64,000 nt of DNA from contig JAFULC010000022.1 in the NCBI GenBank assembly GCA_017483305.1, positions 27,170-91,169 on the forward strand. The letters are read 5' to 3'. Below the pieces are notes generated by a model. It searched no databases. It saw only the letters and a list, made by a program, of their open reading frames with translations, and was not told the DNA's origin. A program made the translations under genes and the position numbers. Positions 25,634 to 33,438 of the stretch are shown piece after piece. Source of the DNA: Clostridia bacterium. GTDB lineage: Bacteria > Bacillota > Clostridia > Oscillospirales > CAG-272. How positions within the stretch are numbered: the first letter of the stretch is position 1; each line of letters starts with the position of its first letter.

Positions 25634-26422
25634 ATGAAGACATATAAGATTTTATTATCTCTTGCGCTTATTCTTGCTTTTGCTCTCTCGATCCCGTGCG
25701 CTGCTATGGCGGCTGACAGCGATGCCGCGGCAGGAGATTACGTGGTCGACGGGGCTAATATGCTCACGAACGTCGAAGAAAAAATGCTTGAGGATCTGAT
25801 AGCCGAATTCGTTGAGAAAAACGGATTTGACCTTTACGTTGTTACGATAAGTAGCCGAGGCTCTAAGTCGATGTATCAGTTCGCCCGTGACGTATATAGC
25901 GGCGGCGAGGACGGAATTATTCTGCTTGTCGAGTACGTATGGGGAGGGAATGACAACGAGTTCTGGATAGAGCCCTTTGGATACGGTGACTACGCGTTCA
26001 ACTCGTACGGCATTCTTTACATTGAGGATGAGATCGTTGGCAATCTTGCCGATGAGGATTTTTACGGCGGATTTGAGGAGTTTATTGATCTTGCGGATGA
26101 TTTTCTCCGTGAGGCACGCGAGGGCGAGCCTTACTCTGAAAGCAACGAAAGAAGAAAGACCGAGGATATTGTTTTAACATACGTTATAATTTTTATTGCT
26201 TCGCTTGCGGTCGGACTGATCACGGTCTCCGTGATGAAGAAAAAAATGAACAACGCGCGCCCTCAAAAGCTTGCTCACGATTATATTAAGCGTGGAAGCT
26301 TTAATCTTAAGGTGCACCGCGACATCTTCCTATACAGTCAGGTGACCCGCACACGAAAGAGCAATTCGAGCTCGTCGGGTGGTGGAGGCTCACGCGGAAG
26401 CGGCGGCGGACGTAAATTCTGA
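25634..26422 (+). CDS. TPM-domain membrane protein (YdjH/YgcG-like)
   Basis: A 262-residue protein with a signal peptide (residues 1-26, cleavage near AMA-ADS), an extracytoplasmic TPM domain at about 35-165 (YVVDGANMLTNVEEKMLEDLI, YVVTISSRGSKSMYQFARDVY), one transmembrane segment near 185-205 and a cytosolic tail. The tail ends in a Gly/Ser-rich, Arg-tipped sequence (SSSGGGGSRGSGGGRKF), a common ending in this family. TPM domains have been linked to photosystem repair in plants, but their bacterial activity is unclear. It follows the zinc-ribbon gene by nine bases and ends the operon at a strong terminator. Confidence 0.87.
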   Translation: MKTYKILLSLALILAFALSIPCAAMAADSDAAAGDYVVDGANMLTNVEEKMLEDLIAEFVEKNGFDLYVVTISSRGSKSMYQFARDVYSGGEDGIILLVEYVWGGNDNEFWIEPFGYGDYAFNSYGILYIEDEIVGNLADEDFYGGFEEFIDLADDFLREAREGEPYSESNERRKTEDIVLTYVIIFIASLAVGLITVSVMKKKMNNARPQKLAHDYIKRGSFNLKVHRDIFLYSQVTRTRKSNSSSSGGGGSRGSGGGRKF

Positions 26423-26444
26423 TCGAATTGAATTTTGAGAATAA

Positions 26445-26476
26445 AAAATCCCGACAGGAGATCCTGTCGGGATTTT
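26445..26476. terminator. Bidirectional terminator
   Basis: A perfect stem AAAATCCCGACAGGA with TCCTGTCGGGATTTT and a 2-base loop. It sits between the convergent TPM gene and the minus-strand transporter gene and can serve both. Confidence 0.9.
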
Positions 26477-26479
26477 GTG

Positions 26480-27436
26480 TTATAAGCTCAATATATATTG
26501 CGCTACTGTGAGGGTGAGCGGAATAGTCAATACGGCGAGGAGCGACGAGGTGCCGACCGCCAGCGAGGCGTAGACCGGGGAAACGTCGTATTCCTCCGAC
26601 ATCATTGTTGTCGATGCAGCCGACGGAAGCGCCGCGGCGGCGGTGAGGAATATTCCGTAGGGCTCGGGAAGTCTTATAAGCTTTGCTATCAGACAAATGA
26701 TAAGCGGAAGCACGACGAGCTTTATTACGTTGAAGTAATAGAGCTGCCAGGTCGTGAATATTTTTTTCGGCTTTTGGGTTGCTATCAAGGCTCCCGTGAC
26801 GAGCAGGGAGATCGGGGTGCACAGGTTCATAAGATACTGTGCCGCTTTTGTGAAAAATTCGGGGATCTCAAACGAAAGCACGGGATTTTTCAGAAGATAG
26901 AGTCCAAATCCGATAAGGCAGGGGATCGTACCGAAGTTGACAAGCACCTTTCTGACCGTTATTTTTACGTCGCTTCTGTTGCGGGCGTAGATGGCAAGTC
27001 CCCAGGTCCAGAGCAGGATGTTGAAGCTGACGACGAGGAAGGATGCCATAAAGAGTCCCTTGCCCGGGAGTATTGCCTCGAATATCGGGAAGCCGATGAA
27101 GGCACAGTTGGCAAAAATGAGGGCAAACTCGGTGACCTTACGGTCATCGGGGATTTTTTTCAAGGGAAGGGCGACGAAAAACGCGATGAGTGCGAGCAGG
27201 GCGTGGAAAATGAAGCCCACGACTATCATTGTTCCTGCCAATTTGACGTTTTCCTCGGAATATTCGGCGCTTGAGAGCGAATATACGAGCATTGCAGGCT
27301 GACCTATCGCAAGGATGATCTTTGCCATCTTTTTTGACGCAACATCGTCGATCACCTTGACCTTACGGCAGAGAAAGCCGATCGCCATAATGACAAACAA
27401 GGTTAAAACGACGGTATTAAGAGCGGTGAAATCCAT
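26480..27436 (-). CDS. AEC-family transporter (auxin efflux carrier-like permease)
   Basis: A 318-residue inner-membrane permease with ten predicted transmembrane segments in two inverted five-helix halves. It shows the family's ALIFANCAFIGFPIFEAILPG in the first half (Asn-Cys-Ala-Phe-Gly/Pro pattern) and PLTLTVAQYIL at the end. Bacterial members export or import small organic anions such as malate or malonate. The gene follows the uracil-DNA glycosylase gene by three bases, so they are co-transcribed; I see no functional link between the two. The substrate is unknown. Confidence 0.88.
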   Translation of the reverse strand: MDFTALNTVVLTLFVIMAIGFLCRKVKVIDDVASKKMAKIILAIGQPAMLVYSLSSAEYSEENVKLAGTMIVVGFIFHALLALIAFFVALPLKKIPDDRKVTEFALIFANCAFIGFPIFEAILPGKGLFMASFLVVSFNILLWTWGLAIYARNRSDVKITVRKVLVNFGTIPCLIGFGLYLLKNPVLSFEIPEFFTKAAQYLMNLCTPISLLVTGALIATQKPKKIFTTWQLYYFNVIKLVVLPLIICLIAKLIRLPEPYGIFLTAAAALPSAASTTMMSEEYDVSPVYASLAVGTSSLLAVLTIPLTLTVAQYILSL

Positions 27437-27439
27437 AAA

Positions 27440-27988
27440 TTATTCCTCCGATAGCTTTTCCTTTATCCTCTTCATATCCTCAAGCATATCCTCTTTTTTA
27501 CGAGGGTCGCGCAGAAGTGCCGCAGGGTGATATACTGCGGTCATAAGATAGTTGCCCTTTTTGAACCAGATACCGTGCTCCTTGGTAATCTTGAAGTCGG
27601 GCTTGATGAGGCGCATCGCGGATATTCTGCCCAGGCAGACTATCACCTTGGGATTGATCAGTGCGACCTGCTCGCGAAGATAGTCTATGCAGGCGTCCTC
27701 CTCGTCGGGCAACGGGTCGCGGTTTTTGGGCGGGCGGCATTTGAGGATGTTGGCTATGTAGACGTCCTCGCGCTTGATATCGACTGCGCAGAGGAATTTA
27801 TCGAGCAGCTGTCCTGCGCGACCGACGAAGGGAACACCCGAAAGGTCCTCCTGCTCGCCGGGGGCTTCGCCGATAAACATAAGAGTGGCTTTTTCGTTAC
27901 CTGTGCCGAAAACGCAGTTTGTTCTCGTTTTATGGAGCTCGCATTTGTCGCACTCGGCGCATCTCTTTTTGAGGTCATCCCATCCCAT
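27440..27988 (-). CDS. Uracil-DNA glycosylase, family 4
   Basis: Removes uracil from DNA as the first step of base excision repair. The 182-residue protein has the iron-sulfur family 4/5 features: CAECDKCELHKTRTNCVFG with the first cysteines, then FIGEAPGEQEDLSGVPFVGRAGQLLD (motif 1 with the GEAPG water-activating region), NILKCRPPKNRDP with further cysteine ligand, and YHPAALLR (motif 3 with the catalytic His). The first residues MGWDDLKK match the usual start. It is transcribed leftwards ahead of the AEC transporter. Confidence 0.94.
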   Translation of the reverse strand: MGWDDLKKRCAECDKCELHKTRTNCVFGTGNEKATLMFIGEAPGEQEDLSGVPFVGRAGQLLDKFLCAVDIKREDVYIANILKCRPPKNRDPLPDEEDACIDYLREQVALINPKVIVCLGRISAMRLIKPDFKITKEHGIWFKKGNYLMTAVYHPAALLRDPRKKEDMLEDMKRIKEKLSEE

Positions 27989-28041
27989 ATATCTTTACCG
28001 TCCTTTATGAATTTTATGTGTAATTTGCTGTATTTACAATC

Positions 28042-28070
28042 ATTATATCAAAGATCGCCCCCGATTTCAA
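28042..28070 (-). promoter_or_regulatory. Promoter of the uracil-DNA glycosylase gene
   Basis: On the minus strand TTGAAA (28065-28070) and TATAAT (28042-28047) are 17 bases apart. The -35 and most of the spacer lie inside an 11-12 bp hairpin (28053-28086, GATCGCCCCCGA with TCGGGAGCGAT, followed on the plus strand by seven T). Confidence 0.65.
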
Positions 28071-28108
28071 GGGTCGGGAGCGATTTTTTTGTCATATTTG
28101 CACTTTTT

Positions 28109-28810
28109 TCAGTAATTGCTGAGTGTTTCGATGGCTTTCTCACGGCAGATGACCTTGCCGTGCTCGTTTACGTAGCTTAAAAGGCAATCGGGGTTTTCGC
28201 GCCTGCCGTATTCGAGGATGAAGGTGAGCTTGTCGAGTCTTGAATATGCCGACATGCCTACGTCGAGCAGTAAAAGGTAATACTTGCCCTCGTCGTCGGC
28301 AAAGGCGTGACTTTGAGCGCGGATGTCGGCGCGATGCAATGCTTTGCAGACGGCAAAAAGATCCTCGGGCTCGGCAAAGGAGAATGCGATACGCGAGCTT
28401 TTTGCGAGCGGTTTTTCTTCTGTGGCGAGGCTTTGTGGGGCGATTTGGGCAAGATCGGCAGAGCGTCCTTCGGGCAGACGCGGTGCTCTTTGCCGTTGCT
28501 CTACTGTCTGCTCCTTTGAAGCGATCGGACTTTTTACCCGTTCCTCTATCGGTGTCGCGGTCTCGCAGAGCTGACTCTTTGTGACGAAAAGCTCACAGCC
28601 GCCGTGCTTCGAGGTGTAAAGCTGGACGAATATCTCCTCACCCTCGGTGTTAAATCCGATCTGGTCTCTGGCTCTCTCCAGCAGGGAACGGATTGCCTTT
28701 CTCGTGCCTGCGTTTGCACAGTCGCTCTCGTTGCCTAAGTGATATTTTCTCATATCGCTTTCGTCGAGCATTATTTTCAGCTTGGTGTTGCTTATAAGTA
28801 TTAATTCCAT
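28109..28810 (-). CDS. mecA: MecA-like adaptor protein for ClpC
   Basis: A 233-residue adaptor that delivers substrates to the ClpCP protease. It begins MELILISNTKLKIMLDESDM, the substrate-binding N-terminal domain typical of MecA/NegA, followed by a low-complexity linker (about residues 90-150). The C-terminal domain has IAFSFAEPEDLFAVCKAL, YYLLLLDVG and LLSYVNEHGKVICREKAIETL, which bind ClpC. The ATG at 28810 has GGAG 9-12 bases before it; an upstream in-frame ATG (28825) overlaps that site. In Bacillus MecA targets ComK and in other Clostridia cell-surface or envelope processes; the substrate here is unknown. Confidence 0.88.
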   Translation of the reverse strand: MELILISNTKLKIMLDESDMRKYHLGNESDCANAGTRKAIRSLLERARDQIGFNTEGEEIFVQLYTSKHGGCELFVTKSQLCETATPIEERVKSPIASKEQTVEQRQRAPRLPEGRSADLAQIAPQSLATEEKPLAKSSRIAFSFAEPEDLFAVCKALHRADIRAQSHAFADDEGKYYLLLLDVGMSAYSRLDKLTFILEYGRRENPDCLLSYVNEHGKVICREKAIETLSNY

Positions 28811-28874
28811 ATGTATGATCTCCATTCCGCCGCGCACGGCGGCACAAATCCCTTCGGGGTATCTTCTTATTATA

Positions 28875-28903
28875 ATTATAATACGGATCGGTGAAAATTG
28901 TAA
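28875..28903 (-). promoter_or_regulatory. Promoter of mecA
   Basis: Minus-strand TTACAA (28898-28903) and TATAAT (28875-28880) with a 17-base spacer, in the divergent gap between mecA and the repeat lipoprotein gene. Confidence 0.65.
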
Positions 28904-28962
28904 CCCCTAAATTTATGGTAATTTTGAGGGGTTGGGGGAGAGATGGATTTGTTTTTTGTTTA

Positions 28963-28991
28963 TTGACAAATATTGTTAAGGGTGGTATAAT
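28963..28991 (+). promoter_or_regulatory. Consensus promoter of the repeat lipoprotein
   Basis: TTGACA (28963-28968), 17-base spacer, TATAAT (28986-28991). This is a perfect sigma-A consensus and one of the strongest promoters in the window. Confidence 0.85.
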
Positions 28992-29004
28992 TAGTTCATT
29001 GATG

Positions 29005-29028
29005 AGCTACGCATTTGGGTGCGTAGCT
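29005..29028 (+). promoter_or_regulatory. Hairpin in the leader of the repeat lipoprotein mRNA
   Basis: AGCTACGCA (29005-29013) pairs perfectly with TGCGTAGCT (29020-29028) around a 6-base loop. It starts about 7 bases after the likely transcription start. No T-run follows, so a terminator is unlikely; a 5' stabilising stem-loop or protein site is possible. Confidence 0.5.
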
Positions 29029-29066
29029 TCGTATACGAGTTTTCGATTTTCATGGAGGAAGGACAA

Positions 29067-30662
29067 ATGAAAAAAGCATCGTTATTGGTGGTTTTATTGG
29101 TTTTGACGTTTTGCTTGCTAACTTTGGCGGCGTGTGACGGCTTGAACGGTGAGGAAACCACCGAAGAACATATTTGTTCATTTGGTGAATGGGCTATAAT
29201 AAAGGAAGCGACTTGTACCAAGATGGGTGAGCAGGAGCGCGCTTGTGCTTGCGGTGAAAAGGAAACACAGAGTATTGATGCCCTCGGACATAAATACGAA
29301 TCTGTAGTAACCGAACCCACCGCAACGAAGAATGGACTTGCGGTGTATACCTGCTCCGTTTGTGGTGATTTCTATAATGAGGTAATAAAACCTATTGATT
29401 TTACTGTTAATTCACGCAATAGAACGAAAATCGGTTATACGGGTGAAATGGGCGAGCAACTTATCATTCCCGACGTTTTTTGCGATAATGACGGTATATG
29501 GTATCGCGTTACGGGTATATACGATCGCGCATTCGAGGATTGCAGCAATCTGACGAGCATAACTATCCCCGATGGCGTTACGAGTATAGACGACCGTGCG
29601 TTCGAGGAATGCAGTGCTTTGACGAGTGTTATTTTCGGTGAAAACAGCCAACTTAAAAGCATTGGTGATTATGTGTTCAAGGAATGCAGTGCTTTGACGA
29701 GCGTTATTTTCTGCGAAAACAGCCAACTTAAAAGCATTGGTGATTCTGCGTTCGAGGAATGCAGTGCTTTGACGAGCGTTATTTTCGGCGAAAACAGCAA
29801 ACTCACGAGCATTGGCTCTGATGCGTTCAGCGGTTGTAGTGGACTGACGAGTATAACGATCCCCGACGGTGTCACGAGCATTGGTCAGTATGCGTTCGAT
29901 GGTTGCATAGGTGTGATTCAAATAGAAAACGGGATGTCTTACGTAGATAAATGGATAATTGATTGCGACACCGATATCACACAGGCAGTTCTACGCGAAG
30001 GTACGGTAGGCATTGGCGGTGGTGCATTCTGGGGATGTGAAAGTTTGCCCAGTATAACTATACCCAACGGCATTACGAGTATTGGTGATTCTGCGTTCGC
30101 GAATTGCGATAATCTGACGAGCGTTGTTTTTGAAGAAAACAGTCAGCTTACGAGCATTGGGTATTTTGCGTTCGACGGTTGCAGCAGTTTGACGAGTATA
30201 GTTATACCCGATGGCGTATGGATCATTGATGGTTATACGTTCTACGGTTGCAGTAGTCTGACGAGCGTAGCTTTCGGAGAAAACAGCCAGCTTACGAACA
30301 TTGGTTCTCATGCGTTCAGCGGTTGTAGTAGCCTGACGAGTATAACGATCCCGGATAGCGTAAAGATCATTGCCGATTATGTGTTCGACGGTTGCAGTAG
30401 TCTGACGAGCGTTACTTGCGGCGAAAACAGCCAGCTTATTTTCATTGGCGATTATGCGTTTATCGGCTGCAGTAGTCTTGCGTGCATAACTATCCCCGAT
30501 AGCGTAACGGGCATAGGCCATTATGCGTTCAATGATTGCAGTAATTTAACGACTGTTTATTACACGGGAAGCGAGGAAAAATGGGCGGAGATAATTATTG
30601 GTTGGGATAATCCTTATCTTACAAACGCTACGATAGTTTACAACTACGTTCCCGAGGAATAA
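29067..30662 (+). CDS. BspA-like leucine-rich-repeat lipoprotein
   Basis: A 531-residue surface lipoprotein. The signal peptide ends in the lipobox LAAC with the lipidated Cys at residue 23. Residues 30-115 are a Cys-rich module with the CxCG...GHxY...TCSVCGDFY pattern seen at the start of many clostridial surface proteins. From about 130 to 510 run roughly 16 LRR_5 (BspA-type) repeats of about 23 residues with the core F.GCSSLTSITIPDGVTSIG. Such repeats form solenoids used in adhesion and host or fibre binding. The ATG at 29067 follows GGAGGAAGG. The gene is monocistronic, with its own promoter and terminator, and its codons are more A/T-rich than its neighbours, suggesting acquisition. Confidence 0.88.
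   Translation: MKKASLLVVLLVLTFCLLTLAACDGLNGEETTEEHICSFGEWAIIKEATCTKMGEQERACACGEKETQSIDALGHKYESVVTEPTATKNGLAVYTCSVCGDFYNEVIKPIDFTVNSRNRTKIGYTGEMGEQLIIPDVFCDNDGIWYRVTGIYDRAFEDCSNLTSITIPDGVTSIDDRAFEECSALTSVIFGENSQLKSIGDYVFKECSALTSVIFCENSQLKSIGDSAFEECSALTSVIFGENSKLTSIGSDAFSGCSGLTSITIPDGVTSIGQYAFDGCIGVIQIENGMSYVDKWIIDCDTDITQAVLREGTVGIGGGAFWGCESLPSITIPNGITSIGDSAFANCDNLTSVVFEENSQLTSIGYFAFDGCSSLTSIVIPDGVWIIDGYTFYGCSSLTSVAFGENSQLTNIGSHAFSGCSSLTSITIPDSVKIIADYVFDGCSSLTSVTCGENSQLIFIGDYAFIGCSSLACITIPDSVTGIGHYAFNDCSNLTTVYYTGSEEKWAEIIIGWDNPYLTNATIVYNYVPEE
29570..30530 (+). repeat. Degenerate coding repeats of the LRR solenoid
   Basis: The DNA encoding the leucine-rich repeats contains near-identical blocks. 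For example, three successive copies of about 69 bases around 29605-29812 each include GCAGTGCTTTGACGAG and a following GAAAACAGC block. They could recombine and change repeat number. Confidence 0.7.
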
Positions 30663-30678
30663 TTATGTTTTAAGATCA

Positions 30679-30704
30679 AAAGCGCGAGGGTGACCTCGCG
30701 CTTT
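30679..30704 (+). terminator. Terminator of the repeat lipoprotein gene
   Basis: An 11-bp stem AAAGCGCGAGG with CCTCGCGCTTT and a short loop. The downstream tail is not T-rich beyond the stem itself. Confidence 0.65.
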
Positions 30705-30726
30705 CGGTGTGTTTATGGATCTTAAC

Positions 30727-30783
30727 GGTACACCTCATCTGTCAGTAACGGGACGTCGAGGACGTCGTCCCCTACGGTGTGTC
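30727..30783. repeat. Palindromic intergenic element
   Basis: A block of about 57 bp bounded by ACACC and GGTGT. Inside, GGGACG...CGTCCC forms a stem around a GACGTCGAGGACGTC-like core. It is not part of a gene, promoter or the preceding terminator. The CACCTCATCTGTC edge resembles short dispersed repeats I associate with clostridial genomes; only one copy is in this window. Confidence 0.4.
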
Positions 30784-30825
30784 TTGGGGAAGGCTATTTT
30801 GAGGGGGATTTTTCAGGGGTGGTGA

Positions 30826-30854
30826 TTGACAACAGATTTTTTAGATGCTATAAT
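30826..30854 (+). promoter_or_regulatory. Promoter of the nuclease-helicase gene
   Basis: TTGACA (30826-30831) and TATAAT (30849-30854), spacer 17. Confidence 0.8.
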
Positions 30855-30914
30855 AGTATATGGTATTATTACTTTTTACGCAGGTATGTTTAACCGAGAG
30901 AAAGGAGGGCGACG

Positions 30915-33338
30915 ATGAGATACGATAACGAAAGAGATCATATAGAGATGTCGGTACGGGAGCTATGCGAGATGGCGCTTTTGCACGGCGATATCGATTG
31001 CCGTCGCCACTCCTCAAGCCGTCGCGAGCGCTCGGCGCAGGGTATGAAGATACATCAGAAAATTCAGACCTCCTTCGGTGCGCTTTATCACAGTGAGGTC
31101 GAGCTGCGCAATACGAGCAAGCTTGACGAGGTCTACTTTTATGTCAAGGGTCGTGCCGACGGAATAATATGTCATAACGGAAACTACACTGTCGACGAGA
31201 TAAAGACTGTGGGAGATATACAATTTTCAAGTCGGGCGATTGACCAAAGACACTCGGCGCAGCTCTATTGCTACGCTTACTTTCTCTGCAAGACCAAGGA
31301 GCTTGACGGAGTTAACGCGAGGATAATCTACTACAACGTCGATGACGGCGAGATCGAATATAACGAAAAATACGTGACGGTTGACGAGCTGCGGAGCTTT
31401 TATATGCAGCTTTTGTCGAAGGTGCTCTGGCGCGCGCGCTTTTTGAGAGAGCGGGCAAGAGAGAGAATGCCTGCGGCGGCGAGTGCGCGTTTTCCGTACG
31501 GGTCGCTTCGTGACAGTCAAGCCGAGATGATAAAGGAGTGCTACCGCGACATAAAGCAAGGAAACAGACTTTTTTGTCAGGCGCCGACGGGCATAGGCAA
31601 GACGATCTCGACACTCTATCCGTCGGTCAGGCGGATGGGAGAGGGCTTTGCCGACAAGATCTTTTATCTGACGGCTAAGGCGAGCATTCGCCGTGAGGCC
31701 TTTTCGGCGGTCGGGAAGCTCAACGAGGGCGGTGCGCGGATAAAGGGATGCGTGCTTTCGTCCCGTGAGTTTATGTGCGCAAATCACGCGGCAAAGCTTC
31801 GCGGAGGACGGCTTTCGTCGAACTGCAATCCCGAGCTTTGTCCTTATGCGAAGGGGTATTACGATAAGTCGGGGGCGGCGATCGAGGAGCTTATGAAATC
31901 GGGAAATGCGTTTGACAGTACTACGGTCAAGGCGTTTGCTGCTGAGAGGGGAATCTGCCCTTACGAGCTCTCGCTTGATCTGTCGGAGCTTTGCGACGTT
32001 ATTATTTGCGACTACAACTACGTTTTCTCGCCTACCGTTTATCTCAAGCGGTATTTTGACGATGGCGGTGAGCGCGGAAGATACATTTTCCTTGTGGACG
32101 AGGCTCACAATCTGCCTGATCGCGCGAGAGATATGTTTTCCTCCAAGCTATGCAGTGAGGATATCGAGGCGATAGCCGCCATGCTTGGCGAGGAGTCCAA
32201 GCTGAGCGAGGCTTGTCTGTCCTTGCTTCGCGCGTTTGAGGAGCTTGAGAGGCTTTGCAGTAATGATATGAGCTATGACGCTGACGGAAACAGTGTCGGC
32301 TATTACGTCTCCAGGCAGTTGCCCGAGAATTTTTCGCGCGAGTTGGTTTCGTTTTCGGAGAGATGCGACGCGTGGATGAAGCATAATTTAGAGCATTCTG
32401 CTTACTATGCGGTTGAGGATATAAGCTTCAAGATATTTGAATTCAAGAAGGCGTGTGAGCTTTTTGACGGTCACTATCTGACGTTTATCAATACGGGCTC
32501 GGGTAAGACCTCGGTCCTGTTATACTGTCTTGATCCCTCGCACAATCTGTCGATCGCTCTCGAGAGAGCGGTGGCATCGGTGCTTTTCTCGGCGACGCTG
32601 ACTCCTACGGAATATTTCGCCGACGTGCTCGGTGGAGGAGAGAAGGCGGTCTCTGTCGAGTTTGAGTCTCCGTTCCCGCGAGAAAATCTTTGCGTGGCGG
32701 CGGTCGACAGGATAAGCACACGGTATGAGGACAGGGAGAAGTCATACAGAAAAATATCGGCTTGCATTGCGGCGACGGTGTCTGCAAAGGTGGGAAATTA
32801 TATGGTCTTCTTCCCGTCGTACAGCTTTATGGAGGAGGTTCACAAGATCTTTCACGCCAAATATCCGAAGGTGACGACGCTTTTGCAGAAGAAAAATATG
32901 ACCCCTGCCGAAAAGGAGGCTTATCTTTTGGATTTCAAGGACGACGGACGGCTCAGGGTTGGATTTTGCGTGCTTGGGGGCTCGTTCTCCGAGGGAATAG
33001 ATCTTCCCGGAAGGAGACTTATCGGGTCGATCGTTGTGGGAGTCGGATTGCCCGGAATTTCGGATGAAAATAACATAATCCGCGACTATTACGAGGAAAA
33101 ATGCGGCGCGGGCTACGACTACGCGTACACCTATCCCGGAATGAACTCGGTGCTTCAGGCGGTGGGCAGAGTTATACGCACCGAGACCGACCGAGGCATT
33201 GCCGTGCTGATCGACGATAGGTATGCCGAGGCTAAATACAGAGCTATCTTTCCTGAGTCGTGGAGGGGAATGAAATTTGCAGGAAATCCGTCGTCTCTTG
33301 CAGAAATCGCCCGAAGATTTTGGAAAAACGAGGAATAA
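30915..33338 (+). CDS. PD-(D/E)XK nuclease fused to a DinG/XPD-type iron-sulfur helicase
   Basis: An 807-residue two-domain protein. Residues 1-175 look like a RecB-type PD-(D/E)XK nuclease: GRADGI with Asp82, DEIK at 94-97, and HSAQLYCYAY as the QxxxY motif, all intact. From about residue 190 it is a superfamily 2 helicase of the XPD/DinG class, with Walker A APTGIGKT at 223-230, DEAH at 395-398, and a probable [4Fe-4S] ligand set (FMC, SNC, LCPY, ICPYE). The C-terminal motif VI is AVGRVIRTETDRG. It should unwind 5'-tailed, forked or R-loop DNA and may cut it. GGAGGG precedes the start; the gene is monocistronic with its own promoter. Fusions of this type occur in other Clostridia; the pathway is unknown. 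Confidence 0.88.
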   Translation: MRYDNERDHIEMSVRELCEMALLHGDIDCRRHSSSRRERSAQGMKIHQKIQTSFGALYHSEVELRNTSKLDEVYFYVKGRADGIICHNGNYTVDEIKTVGDIQFSSRAIDQRHSAQLYCYAYFLCKTKELDGVNARIIYYNVDDGEIEYNEKYVTVDELRSFYMQLLSKVLWRARFLRERARERMPAAASARFPYGSLRDSQAEMIKECYRDIKQGNRLFCQAPTGIGKTISTLYPSVRRMGEGFADKIFYLTAKASIRREAFSAVGKLNEGGARIKGCVLSSREFMCANHAAKLRGGRLSSNCNPELCPYAKGYYDKSGAAIEELMKSGNAFDSTTVKAFAAERGICPYELSLDLSELCDVIICDYNYVFSPTVYLKRYFDDGGERGRYIFLVDEAHNLPDRARDMFSSKLCSEDIEAIAAMLGEESKLSEACLSLLRAFEELERLCSNDMSYDADGNSVGYYVSRQLPENFSRELVSFSERCDAWMKHNLEHSAYYAVEDISFKIFEFKKACELFDGHYLTFINTGSGKTSVLLYCLDPSHNLSIALERAVASVLFSATLTPTEYFADVLGGGEKAVSVEFESPFPRENLCVAAVDRISTRYEDREKSYRKISACIAATVSAKVGNYMVFFPSYSFMEEVHKIFHAKYPKVTTLLQKKNMTPAEKEAYLLDFKDDGRLRVGFCVLGGSFSEGIDLPGRRLIGSIVVGVGLPGISDENNIIRDYYEEKCGAGYDYAYTYPGMNSVLQAVGRVIRTETDRGIAVLIDDRYAEAKYRAIFPESWRGMKFAGNPSSLAEIARRFWKNEE

Positions 33339-33370
33339 TTAAAAAAATTTGCAAAAATTGAAAATACATC

Positions 33371-33399
33371 TTGCTTTTTTCTCGAAGGTGTGGTATAAT
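33371..33399 (+). promoter_or_regulatory. Promoter of the subgroup Ic aminotransferase
   Basis: TTGCTT (33371-33376) and TATAAT (33394-33399) with a 17-base spacer. Confidence 0.7.
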
Positions 33400-33438
33400 G
33401 TGTAATGTTGTGTAAAAAATGAAAAAACGGAGTAATTT

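Noticed and set aside
26498-27274. 258-codon plus-strand frame inside the AEC transporter
   Set aside because: Highly charged Arg/Glu/Asp-rich sequence typical of an antisense frame of a membrane protein; no ribosome site.
29412-30521. Minus-strand repetitive frames opposite the leucine-rich repeats
   Set aside because: Their repetition only mirrors the repeats of the plus-strand gene.
30915-33338. Cas4/CRISPR adaptation protein from the RecB-like domain
   Set aside because: No repeats or cas genes nearby, and the domain is fused to an XPD-type helicase without Cas4's C-terminal cysteine cluster.
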